This document shows, piece after piece, positions 11,482-24,175 of a DNA stretch of 64,000 nucleotides. Every line of letters starts with the position of its first letter. Within the stretch, counting starts at the first letter, position 1. The translations under genes and the position numbers were made by a program. The notes below the pieces were generated by a model that was not told where the DNA came from, did not search any database, and saw only the letters and a list, made by a program, of their open reading frames with translations. Source of the DNA: Leucaena leucocephala (taxonomy: Eukaryota; Streptophyta; Magnoliopsida; Fabales; Fabaceae); assembly GCA_037074615.1 (NCBI GenBank), contig CM073560.1:8749501-8813500 (forward strand), in the 5' to 3' direction.

Positions 11482-12556
11482 AATAGCAAACGGTACCATT
11501 CAATGCTTACAAGATGAATGCAAGTGCATGACATGTTTCCTTTATCTTTCTTTAACTTCCATTTGTATACTATCATGCTCCATGCCTATCACTATCATGA
11601 AAAACCATAAACTTATAAAGGGCAGAGCATATATCATTCATACATATCATACATTATCATCACATATCATAATCATATCAACACAGAAGCATATACATCA
11701 AACATACAAGAATGGGTAGGTTCACTACCTTTAACTTAAGCTTTTCTATTGTTCTTTAGCCCTTGCTCCCTAAGCTTTCCAATCATGAAGCCTTTTGGTC
11801 AACCACTTCCCAACATCTTCTTGGATTTTTCAAGGTCTTAAACACATTCATATTCATCGCATAATTCATTAGGGCGATGAACTCAAACAATGTTCAAGAC
11901 TACCCTTCATAAACTCTTAACTCTTTACTTTAACTTTAGGGATTTCTATCCATCATTCTAAAAATTACATTCATAGGTCAATCCCACACAATTTTTCATG
12001 AGGAATCTAAATATGAGCTTATATTTATAAGAATCAATCTCCTTCCCCATAAACTGGACAAAAACTGTGGGTACCCTCCAAGAAATCCAAAAATTCTCAT
12101 TTTGATTCCAATACTCCCAATGCTTGTTTCTCTACTTTATCCCACACAATTTTTCATTTTGAAACCATTTAAAGCATCAAAATCATGAACAGTGATACAT
12201 ACAGTAGGAGCCAAGAGCATAAACTCATAATTGCATGCATACTTCAATTTCTAAGCCAATACTACTTGCTTCTGGCTTGCTTCTATTTGTCAAAGCTTTG
12301 TATAACATAAAATTCATCCTTTCCCCACCATTTATCATTTCTTCCAGCATCATATAGGGAGGAATAAAACATTTTTTAACCATTAAATCTAACAACTAAT
12401 CCTCCCAACTAGAAGTTTAATCACTTAGGGAGGAAGATTACCTTGGATGCTTGGTTATTTGCCTCTTGAGTTGCCTTGGTCTTAGCTTGAGTTTTCATTT
12501 TGCAAAAGGTTCCCCATGGTATCTCAATGCTGCTGTTAATGTTGCTAAAAGTGGGG

Positions 12557-12564
12557 TATTTATA
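12557..12564 (-). promoter_or_regulatory. TATA box of LTR4
   Basis: TATTTATA on the plus strand, preceded by GGGG (TATAAATACCCC on the minus strand). Confidence 0.72.
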
Positions 12565-12690
12565 GATAAAGTTGGGTGGAAGTGGAAGGCCAAGACTACT
12601 TTTATTACTATTTGATATAATGGTACATAATCCACCTTCCATTAAGCTTTCCATTCTCATCTTCTTGTTCTTCCACCATGACTACTGATG

Positions 12691-13431
12691 TACCTTCTAT
12701 TGTTGTTGAAGTTTTGATGGCAATGCAAGACTAAGCTGATGTGCTCTCTTAGAGATGCTGCTAAACTAGAATCCTTAAGCTGAAATAGGGAGTTCATTGT
12801 GTCTTAAGTCAGATTTAAATGTATCGAGTTGATATAGTTACTTCTGGTTTATTGATTCAATTAGTGTTAGTAGATGACAAAGGAGTAGGGAACTGAGTTA
12901 GATTTCTTATTTCTACATAATTGATCTTTGATTGATTCTCATCCTTGTACTAGTTGGATATGGTTGTGATTAATTAGAGTGATTATATAACAGAGTACAG
13001 TTGTATCTGTTTAATTCTTCTTCTATCTCTGTATTGAATGATTCATATTCTCTATTCAATATCTGTGAGTTGTAGCTTTGGTTGAGATTTAGCTGGTGAG
13101 TTATTAGCTAACCTATTCTAATTCAACTGGTTAACTCCAAATATTCTATGGATAATGAAGGTAAGGTAATCTCCAAGGGAACACACTTGTCATTGATTCA
13201 TTTCCTCATCATAAACACCTAAAATCATAAATAATAGCATAAGATTTACATTCAGTTTTAGTTCAAACATCTCACCACATAATTCATCTAATTAACTTGT
13301 TAATTTATGGCTTACTAGATTAATTAGGTACCTAAGCATCCATTTAAGCTCCTTGTGAATCGACCTAGGTTAGCCTCCACTTTACTATTGGTTAGCTTAG
13401 TTTTGTTTGATAATTAAAAGGACAGTCATCA
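12691..13431. other. Unassigned stretch, possible Copia LTR fragment
   Basis: Unlike its neighbours. The middle (about 12900-13080) has GTTAGTAGATGACAAAG, GTACAGTTGTATCTG and CTCTGTATTGAATGATTC, phrases in the style of Ty1/copia LTR ends. No matching termini, TSD or PBS were found. The part at 13350-13385 (GTGAATCGACCTAGG) is not explained. It separates the truncated LTR4 from the truncated LTR5. Confidence 0.3.
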
Positions 13432-13937
13432 ATAGCCATATGTTATAATTAAGGGACATGAAAGCATGTAAGTTACCATTATGCAAGCATGATCATTAAG
13501 TACACACATAGTAACATCAAACATGTAGTTGGACACATTGTATGGTTTCTGTTTGCTACTAAGATTTTCCCTAAAATCTCACCCCCTCCATGTCATCACC
13601 ACAGCAGGGATTTCACCTAAGGAGGATGGAGAGACATGAAGAAGAGATAGGAATTAGTTGCATAATGTATGTGTATATGTTATAAAGATAGTGGATGAAA
13701 TTTGTCATTGTAAACAGTAACTCATGAGGAGGCAATGATATATAAGATGTAATTAAAAATAGTATATGTGGGAATAAATGTATGAAATTTTACTGATATT
13801 GAGTTAATATGTCAAGCTTTGTTTTGATGCCAAGAATACATTATTCTGACGTCAATACAAAGAGAATGAATTTTTTAAAATTAGGGACTAGAAACTATTT
13901 CTAGGATTTTTGTATTAGAGGAAAGTAAGGTGTTAAA
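13432..13937 (+). mobile_element. LTR5, truncated 5' LTR of E1
   Basis: Matches the 3' part of LTR14 from its position 43672 on (GCCATATGTTATAATTAAGGGACAT). It contains the hairpin at 13561 and an AATAAA at 13773. It ends GGTGTTAAA, a decayed GGTGTTACA, next to the PBS. About 270 bp just before the end and everything upstream of 13432 are missing compared with LTR14. Confidence 0.8.
13561..13580 (+). other. LTR hairpin 5
   Basis: AAGATTTT/AAAATCTC arms with loop CCCT, in LTR5. The outermost G is changed to A. Confidence 0.7.
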
Positions 13938-13941
13938 TTTT

Positions 13942-13953
13942 TTGTATCAGAGG
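13942..13953 (+). other. Primer-binding site of E1
   Basis: TTGTATCAGAGG, 10 of 12 bases as in TGGTATCAGAGC (initiator tRNA-Met type), 4 nt after the LTR5 end. A second PBS-like word, TTGCATCAGATAGG, follows at 13962. Confidence 0.75.
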
Positions 13954-15160
13954 AAAGTTTCTTGCATCAGATAGGATAATTCCCAGACCCTGAACCTAAG
14001 TAGTTAACATTATGTTAAGGTTAGGGTACTTAGTGAGAAGTTAATATTACTTAAGTTTGAGTCTTAAGTAACCAAGAAGATCCCCTCCCTAGTTGATTGG
14101 TTCACTGCTTAAATAATGATTCAGATAAGGAACCTTAGGAAGAGAATGTTTAAGGAAAGATATGTACAGGTCACGATAGAAGAACACAGAGATATCTAGT
14201 CATGACGAGTATATTGAGATGGTCGCGATAGAAGTTCACAAAGAACTGAGTCATGATGAGAAAATACTTAGGTCACGACTGGATACATAGAGGATGTTAG
14301 ACACAGTAAGCTAGTATGATGGACAAAGTAACGGTAGATTGGTCATAGTCAGTTAATACCTCTAAGGTCTCATGTTTCTTAACACGATGTGGCTGGACTA
14401 AGTGGAACGACGATAGAGAGCAGTTCCTTTTACTGACAGAGATAGAAGCTGACTAGTCTAAGGTCAAAGAAGTTGACTTGTTCAAGATCAAGAAAGCTAA
14501 GATACAAGAGTTAGTTTAGGATAACTCTATGGGAATGAAACAAAATTATTTTATGAACCTAAAATACTTAGAAATAGAGATTATACTATAGTAACGATGA
14601 GAATAAAGGCGTCAACCTAGCTGAAGTTTATCAGCTAGAAGTTTAGTACGAGGTGTTGGCAAGTTAGATGTATGAGGCGCTAAGCCATAGAAGACCAGCT
14701 TAAGAAGGTGTTTAGAAGTATATCCTCTACATGATAGTCAAGAGTTAATCTGCGATATGAAAGACTTCACTAGGTTAGTCTTTCCTGAATAGAAAGCTTA
14801 GACGCATGAGACTAAAGCTTGTCTACTGATATGATGGTGAATTGACAGAAAGCTAATATTCCCGAAATAGATAAACCTATCACGAAGGGACCCGTAAACT
14901 AGTGTAGGGTACTCCATATGGAAAGAGTAATAGCAGCAAACTTAATAATAGCAGACGATACATGGGATCCCAGCAACTCGAGTTCTCTAGTAACAAGAAT
15001 AAGACATTACTATCATGACAACGGTAGCAACAACTATTGTTAATTTATGATGATTAGAGAGAGAAGACATTAAGGAGTTATAATTCAGGTAGGAACAAAC
15101 CAGGACTAGCTGATGGTCAGGATCTGCTGAGGAAGAAGATAGTATCTAATTATAAAAAAG
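13954..15160 (+). mobile_element. E1 leader and gag N-terminal region, decayed
   Basis: About 1.2 kb without a usable frame. The first 90 bp match, in reverse, the segment at 44405-44487, which marks it as the conserved leader of this family. A short tandem repeat of about 52 bp, starting GGTCRCGA, lies at 14169-14310. No domain is recognised. Confidence 0.6.
14169..14310 (+). repeat. About 52-bp degenerate tandem repeat
   Basis: Units start GGTCACGATAGAAG (14169), GGTCGCGATAGAAG (14221) and GGTCACGACTGG (14271), each followed by AGTCATGAYGAG at a similar distance in the first two. The array has just over two units. Confidence 0.6.
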
Positions 15161-15480
15161 TACAGAAGTTACTCCGTGAAGATAGAAATGATTCACTCAC
15201 TTGGGAAGTTTTTCTTAAGAAGTTTTATGAGAAGTATTTTCCTTAGTAAAATAGAGATGAGCGTGAGGCTAAGTTAAAGTGTTAAAGCAGGGTAAGATGA
15301 ACCCTTTGATGGATACTTATCCGAGTTTATCCATATGGGCAGTGAGATTTGAATGACTAAGAAGTTAGCTCACATATTGAATTCTGTACTGCAAGAAAGA
15401 AATTTTCCTAGGTTATTGCAGAGGTTCAATGAAGCAGTAGAGGCAAGCAAGATTATAGAAAGAAACTTGTGATGCCCATA
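15161..15480 (+). pseudogene. E1 gag capsid-domain remnant
   Basis: The frame reads REDRNDSLTWEVFLKKFYEK and then YFP, followed by two stops, then NRDEREAKLK. Further on come pieces comparable to gag HMG and LAHILNSVLQERNFP. This is the Ty3/gypsy capsid domain (nucleocapsid core assembly) of a Tekay/Del-like lineage. Several stops and frameshifts make it non-functional. It matches the E2 gag motif by motif, so E1 and E2 are the same family. Confidence 0.85.
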
Positions 15481-15689
15481 AAAGATAAAGGCAACTCTAA
15501 AAGATGATTCCCTTTGGTGTTTTCGATAAGGATGTTCTAGAGGGCCTTTCATTTTTAGAAGAGGTAAAAAGAAGCAGTTGAGAAGTATAAGAGTAGTAAA
15601 CTTGGAGATACAGACATGCAATCAGAGCCTAACATATATGAGAACCATGGTAGAGACCACGAGAATAGGGTTTGATTGACAGGTCAAGG

Positions 15690-15731
15690 AGGTTGCTACA
15701 GATATGGCAAGTTGGGACATTTTTGTCAAGG
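15690..15731 (+). pseudogene. E1 gag zinc-knuckle remnant
   Basis: Reads GCYRYGKLGHFCQG. This is a CX2CX4HX4C zinc knuckle with the second Cys replaced by Tyr and the last Cys displaced. In intact elements this nucleocapsid motif binds the genomic RNA. It lies 220 bp after the capsid remnant, as expected. Confidence 0.75.
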
Positions 15732-15860
15732 AATATTTGTAGAATACAACAGGTAAGATATTCTAGATGCAAAAGAAAGTTTTGCCCTGATCTGAGAAGA
15801 GGCAAGAAAATTGCCTGAGGTAATCTAAGGAAATGATTATGGGTTAACAATCGCTAAGTA

Positions 15861-15899
15861 GATGTGATATGTGATTCAGGTGCCAGTCATTTATTAGCA
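15861..15899 (+). pseudogene. E1 protease active-site remnant
   Basis: Reads DVICDSGASHLLA, containing the D-S-G-A-S aspartic protease active site usual for plant gypsy Pol (commonly FDSGASHSF). It is in the right order after the zinc knuckle. The surrounding frame is broken within about 15 codons on each side. Confidence 0.78.
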
Positions 15900-15929
15900 G
15901 TAATTGATTATAAAATGCAATTACTCCTA

Positions 15930-16838
15930 TTGGTTTAAGGTGATAACACCTTATGCATATTTAAATGACAATGTCTAGCATGCACACAATAGAGCTACCC
16001 CAAACCTGGTATGTTTGCTCCAACTGATTAGAAAAGATAGTTAAGATAGTTAGTGTTAGTTAATCGTCAAGGATTAGGATTAAGATTAGATTGGAAATTA
16101 GGACCAGAGTTAGAGTTAGATTAAAGTTAGGAATAGAGATAAGAGTTTGAAATAAGATAATGATGAGAGTCTATTAGATGAGAGAGCTAGAGCAGGATAA
16201 TAATAGAAAGTATCCAAAATGACATACAGTCTAATCAAGTGGGACAATCATTTACAGTATGATAGGGTGTTACTTATGTATTTCTATAAGCTTATGAATA
16301 TAGTACTCGGAGCTATTTCTTATGGTTTGGTTATAGCAAGTACCAAGAGGGTGGTAGTGTTATAATTTTATCAAAAGAAATGGTATACAGAAAGAATAAC
16401 AGACAACATTAAAGAAATTTCTTCCAGATCACTCTTCATATAAGTGTTAGATCTGAAACAAATGGCTTTCAGATAAAGCTAGACTCAGCTGAGTTAAGAT
16501 CACTCTTCAGATAAAAGTTAGATATGATATAGATTACTTATGGATAGAGCACAAATTTAGATAAGATGAAATGAGAAAGTTATTATATGGTACCATAGTA
16601 ACAGAAAACAAATGCCTATGGCAATTACTGATGGTGAATTGAAGGTGGCGATTTGCATATGGCTAGGCCATGATTGCAAATGGCAAGAGCTCATGGTAAG
16701 TCATAAGAAAGAAAGAAAGTTGAGAAAAACTCCTAAGTAAAAGAGAGACTAAGTAAAGTCTTGATAAGTAAGATGGGATAGAGCACATAGTGATGGAGAA
16801 TTATCTATTGAGTTATCAACAATAAGGGAGTGATTAAC
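15930..16838 (+). mobile_element. E1 internal region after protease, no pol seen
   Basis: No reverse transcriptase, RNase H or integrase motif could be recognised in any frame. 16030-16160 is low-complexity, built from TTAG-rich words. AGATCACTCTTCA is repeated at 16426 and 16497. The interval is interrupted at 16839 by LTR6. Confidence 0.5.
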
Positions 16839-17554
16839 TGTCACATCCTTATTTTTATATATCTTAAGGACCATTCAGTAGCACTTAGAACCACTTTCAG
16901 GGTCATTGAAGTCTAAACTCTTAATCTGGAATTTTATTCTTATCGGGTACTGTTCACTGTGCCAAATTCCAGATGAGTGACCTGACTTTGAAAATTCATA
17001 ACTAATTCTAGAAAAATAGAAATGAAGTGGTTAAAATTTATACATGAAGATAACTTAATTATATTTCAGGAAAAAATCATTGGTTGACCATTCCTTGACA
17101 AATCCAACGTGGGTCAACGTTTCAACTTTACTGTTCATCCAGTGATTTTCTCCTGAATCCAGCATTCTGGTCCCAAATTTAACAATTTATATATCTTCGT
17201 GTATACATCCAAATGAGGCAATCTATTTATAGAATTAAATATTAGGATGTCTACTATTTACCATAAAAATATCATACATTTATTCAACCATTTACTATTT
17301 TTAATGATTTATCAAACATCAATAGGTCTCCACGGATTACTGTTCACAAGGCCATTTTTCAGCAACCAATCTTACATATTAGTGCATACATACATCAGAC
17401 ATCAGTCAAACATGCCAGATAACAATTACTTTTAAACAATCTACTGTTATACATCAGTGCATGATTAACATCCTCATATTTCTGTTACACTTTTCGTTGT
17501 CTAAAATCTGGCAGCATAACTGCTACATTTCTTATGTAGAAAGTAACCGATCTT

Positions 17555-17740
17555 GTACCGATTCGGTAATTCCCGTAGGAGCTACCATTCTACATAAGTA
17601 CCCAGGAAAGACTGGATGAACCTGCTAGGTCCACTCACTTCCAGCCTCCTTAGACAGCACCTACGTACACAGTACGTATCAGTTCCTTTCTTTGTTCCTT
17701 CTTTGTTGCCAGAATTTCGGCAGCCTAACGGCGTCTCTTA
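17555..17740 (-). repeat. Dyad module copy 3 (long form)
   Basis: In LTR6, with both dyads perfect: TACGTACACAGTACGTA at 17662-17678 and ACCGATTCGGT at 17557-17567. Confidence 0.85.
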
Positions 17741-17795
17741 AGATTTCCAAATTTTATTTTGACAGAACCTCCCCTGTAATGTTATATATGGGAAT

Positions 17796-17813
17796 GAGAT
17801 TCAAAATAATCCC
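17796..17813 (-). other. LTR hairpin 6 (decayed)
   Basis: GAGATTCAAAATAATCCC. The left arm is kept and the right arm is mutated. It is the position homologue of the other hairpins in LTR6. Confidence 0.6.
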
Positions 17814-18172
17814 AGTAGCAACAATCATAACAATATATGTAATGCAGTGTGACAGTGCCTGCTTGTGATTGTGTACAAATAAGTATGCTGCATGCTTCAA
17901 TATTCAATAACATATGATCATAGCATTGCAATAGAGCTTCAAGCATAACATATAAGATAATAATCCAACCAAACAATAGCACAACAATTCACAAAGACAT
18001 TACATAAAAGCTAAGATTAGTTACTACCTTGAAAGCAGAACTTCAGAACTTCTCTACTGCTTCCCACTTCACCAGAACTTCCTTTATTCTTTCTTTTTCT
18101 CACTTTCTCTCTCAAGAACTTCCTTATCTCTCTAAATGCTCCTTAGGCCGTGGGAATGAAGAGCTAGGGGGG

Positions 18173-18180
18173 TATTTATA
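18173..18180 (-). promoter_or_regulatory. TATA box of LTR6
   Basis: TATTTATA preceded by GGGGGG on the plus strand. Confidence 0.75.
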
Positions 18181-19651
18181 GTTTTGGTCAATGGCATTCT
18201 TGTAATTTTGAAGCCATTTGATCCTGTGGTCCTGGTTTTTCCGAAATTTCCTATTTTCTTTTATTCCTTTTACTGCATCATGCATGACATCACTCAATGC
18301 CACCTCAAGGTACACCTAACCTCACACATTGATCACATGGCAAAATTTTGGAGAGGGAAGAAGTCTTCTGGATGCTTTCCGGTCCAATCCGGTACCGGCC
18401 CGGTCCGTCGCCTCGAAAACTGAACCATTTTCTGAATCTACTTTTTCTGGAAACCCATATTATGTCTTCTGACCGTACATTCAGTATCTAGGCCCTTTAT
18501 ATCATTAACATTTTAATACTGGGTCTAAGCTCAATTATAGATCCCCTGCGAAATGACCAAAATACCCCTGGGTGCCCTTTCATGCCCTATCTTAACTCTA
18601 AGGGCATATACTGACTCTGGTTAACTTCTCTGCTATATATCTTGGCCTCTAGGCCTGTCCAGAATGACCAAAATGCCCTTCATACGCCTATTACCCCTTT
18701 GGTACAACACAGGGGCATTTTTGTAATTTTGCACTTTTCCGGGGTTCTGCCGGACACTGGCCCACCTATCAGTCTAAGAGTCTTATTGGGCCTTTGTTGG
18801 CGCCATTATTGGGCCTTTTCGGGTCTATCACCTTTATTGCACGTATTTCGAGGAATCTTCCTCTGGCACAGTTCACTGAATATTTTATTATTATTTACCA
18901 TTTATACACATTTCCGGACACCAGCTCCTTCTGTCAGATACACTGCCCTACTGTGTCTGGGCAGCCATTTGGGTCCTAACGGGCATTTGACTGTTGTTAC
19001 CCGACCTCATTCAGTCTTAGTTTAAATACCGATAAATCTCCCTATCGGATCCTGGAGGCCTCATACCCCAGTCTGGATTTTCTAAGTTGTGAATAACTTC
19101 TTCTACAGGCCTCCTATCGGTATTCTGTCAGTTTCCCGACATCCGCCCCATAAGGGTGCATCATCCTGTAATCTCTCACTTATATCTGAAATCTAGGGTA
19201 TCCGGTAGAAATTTTTATAACTTTTGGACGATCAGTCCATTTCTGGCTATCTGGAGTCTTCAAAAATTCCAGTATTAGGCTGGATTACCCGGCGTCACTT
19301 GCTCTACCTACTGGTGAAATATGGGGCTGATCGGAGTACGATCACTATTTTTGCCTATTTCCGGTCCAAGTTTTCATAATTACACTTTTGCCCCGAAAAC
19401 TTTTCTTCTTTTCAACTAAGTCCCTTTATTTGGCTAAAATTACACTTAAGGACCCCACATTTTTTTCTACCTTTCTTTCCTAACCTTAAACTTTCCTTGA
19501 TTGCATTTAAGTCCTTTCATTTCCTTTTTTTTTGCAATTTAATCCTTTTCTTTACATAAAGGACCACATCTTTTTCCTGAAAAAGAACTCATATATTCCA
19601 TCTAATCTGTACACGGAAATCAGTACAGAAAATTAAGGATATTACATTAAC

Positions 19652-20717
19652 CCTGTAACTTAGTTCATTGGTTGAAGTCTTTCAGAAGAGTTACAGTTGA
19701 TCTTAACATGATTCACAAGGTATTTATATCCCAGAATTCAATAGTTCTTGAAAAGGTTTATTACGACAGTAGGTGATTCTGAGTCGTGAAATAACCTAGC
19801 CTAAGGATAGGATAATATGAATAATAAAGAAGAGGAATAGGACAACTTGATATCTTTCTGAGAAGATAGTCACCAAGGACAAGGTGTTGATTAACTCATA
19901 TACAGAGAGTATCCATGATGTTTCCAGCTAGCCTCTAGACTAAACTTAGTTTCTCTTAAATGAAGATAGAGTCTAAAGTTTAAATCTGAGTACTAGAATT
20001 CAAAAGATTGTAGGAGTATGCCTGAGGAACAGAAGAGAACCCCATATGTCTTAAGAATAAACAAGTATGAGCAGATAGATCCTCTAGATGAGGATGAAAA
20101 AATTAAAAGGCCAAAGAGACCTAAAGAAGAGAAACTAAGGCAGAGTAAAGTTAGAACACAGTTCTATAAGAAAGAGTATGCTAGGGCTTAGAGCCATATG
20201 AATAGTAACCTAACCATAACCTAGTAGCATACTTAAGTGAAAAGTGCTCAGGCCAAAGTATCCTAGAGATAGGTGACCTACAGGGAAGCACAGTGTTGAG
20301 TCACAAAGTTAGAAAAATGTTCTAGAATAATGAGAAATAACATTGCTAGCTAGCATTATAAAAAGAAAGAATAGCATGAGCATAGAAGAGGATGAGCAGA
20401 GAATAGTTTAAGTGCTGAGAAAATAAAGGATACTATTATTCTCTTGTATCAGTTTTAGATAGACGAACTGTAAAGAAAGAAAGAGATAGTTAGATTATGA
20501 GTATTTTCTTATACTAGTTTCAAGAAGAGGAGCTGTGGAGAGGAAAAAGACAGATAGATAGAAAAGTTAAGAAAAGTCAGAAAGAGTTAGAAAAGGTAAG
20601 GGATTAGAACCCTTATATTAGATCTAAGTAAAGAATATCTGAAAGAAAAAGATTCAAGTACAAATTTATGTTAAAAGGAGGTTAGAAAGGCTTAACAGCA
20701 AGATCCTCCTCAGATGC
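19652..20717 (+). mobile_element. E1 internal region, middle part
   Basis: Continues E1 after LTR6. It is about 1.07 kb, A/G-rich, with stops in all frames. A loose repeat of about 70 bp is visible at 20440-20590 (ATTCTCTTGTATCAGTTTTAG against ATTTTCTTATACTAGTTTCAAG). No protein domain is recognised. It is interrupted at 20718 by the LTR7 nest. Confidence 0.5.
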
Positions 20718-21313
20718 TATAACATACTTACTTTCATACATCTTAGGGACCATTCGATAGCATTTAGAATGACTTACATGACCTTTGAAGTCAATTAGCT
20801 AAATTTGGAATTTTTACTCTTAGTGAGTTACTGTTCATATAGTATTCCAGATTCGGCGACAAACTTCGAAAACTTATAATTAATTCTAGAAAAATCAGAA
20901 TGAAATGGTTCAAAATTCAACTCGAAGCTAACATCTTGAAATTTAATGAAAAAATAAGTTTCTTACAAACTGCTTAGCCAATTGATACAGTTTATTAATC
21001 AGAGTTTACTATTCATTTGGTCAAAAATTCTAAAAAATAGCAGCAAAATAAGGTGTTCTTGGTGTCAAAACGAAGATTGACATGTTATCTAAATATATGT
21101 AAAATTTTATACATTTATTCCATCATTTACTATTTTCATTACATCATGAACATTGTTGCTTAACATCATATAACATTTACATAACATCATTACTTACAAC
21201 AATTCTTCACATAACATCATATAACATTTACATTGACCAATCCCTATCTCCTCTTCATACATCCTTTTTCATCATTCATAAACCTGTTGGGATTGGGATT
21301 ACATGGATGGGGT

Positions 21314-21333
21314 GAGATTTCTAGGGAAATCTC
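21314..21333 (-). other. LTR hairpin 7
   Basis: Arms GAGATTTC/GAAATCTC with loop TAGG, in LTR7. Confidence 0.82.
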
Positions 21334-22813
21334 AATAGCAAACGGTACTAAACAATGCATGTATGAATGTAACTACTTGTGCTTGCTTGTGAAAGTGTTA
21401 AATGTGCATGCTTCAATGTATCATATGAAATACAACTGGCCAAGGTAATTATAGAAACAGAACTTCAATCATCTACACATATGCACACAATTCAACAAAG
21501 CCATAGCACAAGCATAACATTCAATAATACAAGTTTAGGGTAAGTTTACTACCTTATTGCTTTACTTCCTTTCACTTTAACTTTGCTTCTTCCTTCTTAC
21601 TTTTCCTTGATGTGTGGCTGCCTCTTTTGATTCCACAATCAAATCCTAACATCACGTAATCATCCATTCATTACAATCTAACTTCTTTTGAACATTAAAC
21701 TTACTTTAACTAATATAACTTCCTTTAATCTTTACCAATTGACTTGGCTTTTGAATTAATTGATGTGTTGACCTTACCCTACACAATTTCATCTTTTTAA
21801 TCCATTTATGAGCTTGGAATCATGAAATTCCAGCTCCTATTCACTGTTCTAGACAGATTTGAAAAAACATACATAATCATTCCAAAAATTTTCATTTTTA
21901 TTCCAATGCTCCCCATCCTTGTTTCTCTACTTTATCCCACACAACTTTTCATTTTAAAACCATTGGAAGCATAAAAACATTAAAATCCAATCAGTGTTCA
22001 TACGAGTGAACAGTAACAGAGAAGAATTCCAAACATTACAACCTTTAATTCCAATGCTTCCAAAGTTCGAAAACCTATCCAATCCTACACAAAATCATCA
22101 TATAAATTCAATGGAAGCATTAGATCATTGAAATTCCATCTCCTTCTAACATGAACAGAGTAGACCGAAAGGTCTCATGTAACATCCTTACTTTCATATG
22201 TCTTAGGGACTATTCGGTAGCATTTAGAACCACTTACATGACCTTTGAAGTCCATTAGCTAAATCTGGAATTTTTTACTGTTAGCGAGTTACTGTTCATA
22301 TGGTATTCCAGATTAGGTGAGAACTTTGAAAAATCATAATTAATTCTAGAAAAATTGAAATGTAGTGGTTCAAAATTCTACTCGAAGCTAACACCTTGAA
22401 GTTTTAGAGAAAAATAAGTTCCTGGCCAAATGCTCATCCAATTAATACAGTTTAATCGTTAAATATTACTGTTCATTTGGTCAAAAATTCTAAAAATAGA
22501 TTCTGGTCTCCATCTTTGGAAAATTGGTTCTCTTTCTACAGACATCAAAATAAGGTGTTCTTGGTGTCAAAACGAAGCTTGATATGTTAACTAAATTTCT
22601 ATAAAATTTTAAACATTTATTCCATCATTTATTATTTTTTATTACATCATGAACATTGTTGCTGAACTGGTCATACAGCATCATTACTTGTAAGAATTCT
22701 TCACATAACATCATATAACATTTACATTGACCAATCCCTAACTCCTCTTCATGCTTCTTCATCCTCTTTCATCATTCATAAACCTGTTGGGATTGGGATT
22801 ACATGGATGGGGT

Positions 22814-22833
22814 GAGATTTCTGGCGAAATCTC
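22814..22833 (-). other. LTR hairpin 8
   Basis: Arms GAGATTTC/GAAATCTC with loop TGGC, in LTR8. Confidence 0.82.
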
Positions 22834-24167
22834 AGTAGCAAATGATACTAAACTATGCATGTATTAATGTAAATACTTGTGCTTGCTTGTGAAAGTGTTA
22901 CCATAGTGTAATGAGAATGCTTCCATGTATCATATCAAAAACAATTGGCCAAGGTAATCATAGAAACAAAGCTTCAATCATCTACACATGCACACAATTT
23001 AACAAAGCCATAGCACAATGAAGCATAACATTCAATAAATACAAGTTTAGGGTAAGTTTACTACCTTATTGCTTTACTTCCTTTCACTTTAACTTTGCTT
23101 CTTCCTTCTTACTTTTCCTTGATGTGCGGTTGCCTCTTTTGAGTCAACAATTAAATCCTAACATCACATAATCATCCATTCATTACAATCTAACTCTCTT
23201 GAATATTAAACTTACTTTAAGTAACATAACTTCCTTTAATCTTTACCAATTGACTTGGCCTTTGAATCAATTAATGTCTTGACTTTTGTAACATCCCTAA
23301 TTTCTGTACTAAGTTGTATGTACAGGTTGAATAAAATATATGAGATTTTTAGGAAAAGATGTGGCCATATTTATGTAAAGAAAAGGATTAATTGGAAGAG
23401 GAAGAAATTCTACGAGCCAAAGTGCAAAATTATGAAAATACCACTGTGGTGCCCTAAGAAACCAGAAGTAAATGGAGGGCATTTTGGTCATTTCACACAA
23501 TGGATTGATATCAGAGGAAATTTGATATTAAATTATTATAATTAATATGAGAATTTATGGAGTTGACAGAAGTAAAAAATGAGTCCTGTAGAATTAATTA
23601 TGGAATTTACGGTGAAAAAGGACACCTGGAAACATATATAATTTTTAACAGGACTTATGGGTCTCAGAAAATTATGAAACTTTGTAGAGAATTCATTTTA
23701 TATTATAATGAATTTTCAAAAATGTTAGAACAATTAAAGGATATGTTTAGCATTTATTCTGAGATCAGGATAATTTAAGGATATCGGTATAAGGAAAGTA
23801 CATTGGGATTTGTGCCAAATGGCTATTGGACCTAAAAGAGGCCTAACATTTTTGTCCTAGGCCACCCCAATAAGTCTCAAAAGTTATCTTGAAGCCCAAG
23901 CCCAATAAGGAATAATTTATGGATTTTGAAAAGAAAAAGAAAAGAGAATAAAGTAAGAATTAGGGTTTGCACATGGTGGGACCCACAAGGGCTCAAAAAT
24001 GGTGCCAAGAAGAGGAGGTTAGGTGTCCCAAGTAGGCCATGCTAGTGATGTCATGGTGGTAAGGTCATGAGTGTGAAGATAAAAGATATTTCAAGATCAA
24101 ACCTTTAACCATTGGATCAAATAGTTCCCAATGTGATCTTGGCCTTCAAATGGCCCATGACTTTTGC

Positions 24168-24175
24168 TATAAATA
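24168..24175 (+). promoter_or_regulatory. TATA box of LTR9
   Basis: TATAAATA followed by CCCCC. LTR10 is inserted 22 bp downstream, about where transcription should start. Confidence 0.75.

Larger units (their letters stand above)
10716..12690 (-). mobile_element. LTR4, 5' LTR of E2
   Basis: Minus-strand LTR adjoining the E2 PBS. Its terminus TAAATTATCC (plus strand) is a decayed TGTAACATCC, followed by the usual CTACTTTC. It carries the hairpin at 11464 and a TATA box at 12557. Only about 130 bp of U3 remains before recognisable sequence stops near 12690, so the far end is truncated and approximate. Confidence 0.75.
16839..19646 (-). mobile_element. LTR6, solo LTR with TSD TTAAC
   Basis: 2808 bp. 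The plus strand begins TGTCACATCC and ends GGATATTACA. The perfect TSD TTAAC lies at 16834-16838 and 19647-19651. It has an AATAAA (17279-17284 reversed), the dyad module at 17555-17740, a decayed hairpin at 17796, a TATA box at 18173, CCGGTACCGG at 18389 and a U3 start of the TGTAATATCCTTAATTTTCTG type. It splits the E1 internal region. Confidence 0.92.

Noticed and set aside
15370..15850. Minus-strand frames of 83 and 73 codons opposite E1 gag
   Set aside because: They are antisense shadows of the plus-strand gag remnant, whose capsid, zinc-knuckle and protease motifs are in the correct order.
16030..16160. TTAG-rich stretch as interstitial telomere repeat
   Set aside because: The plant unit TTTAGGG is not present in tandem. 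The stretch is degenerate low-complexity DNA.
23255..23778. Adjacent plus-strand frames of 96 and 73 codons that might be a small gene
   Set aside because: They straddle the LTR8/LTR9 insertion border and the U3 of LTR9. The reading comes from A-rich U3 phrases.
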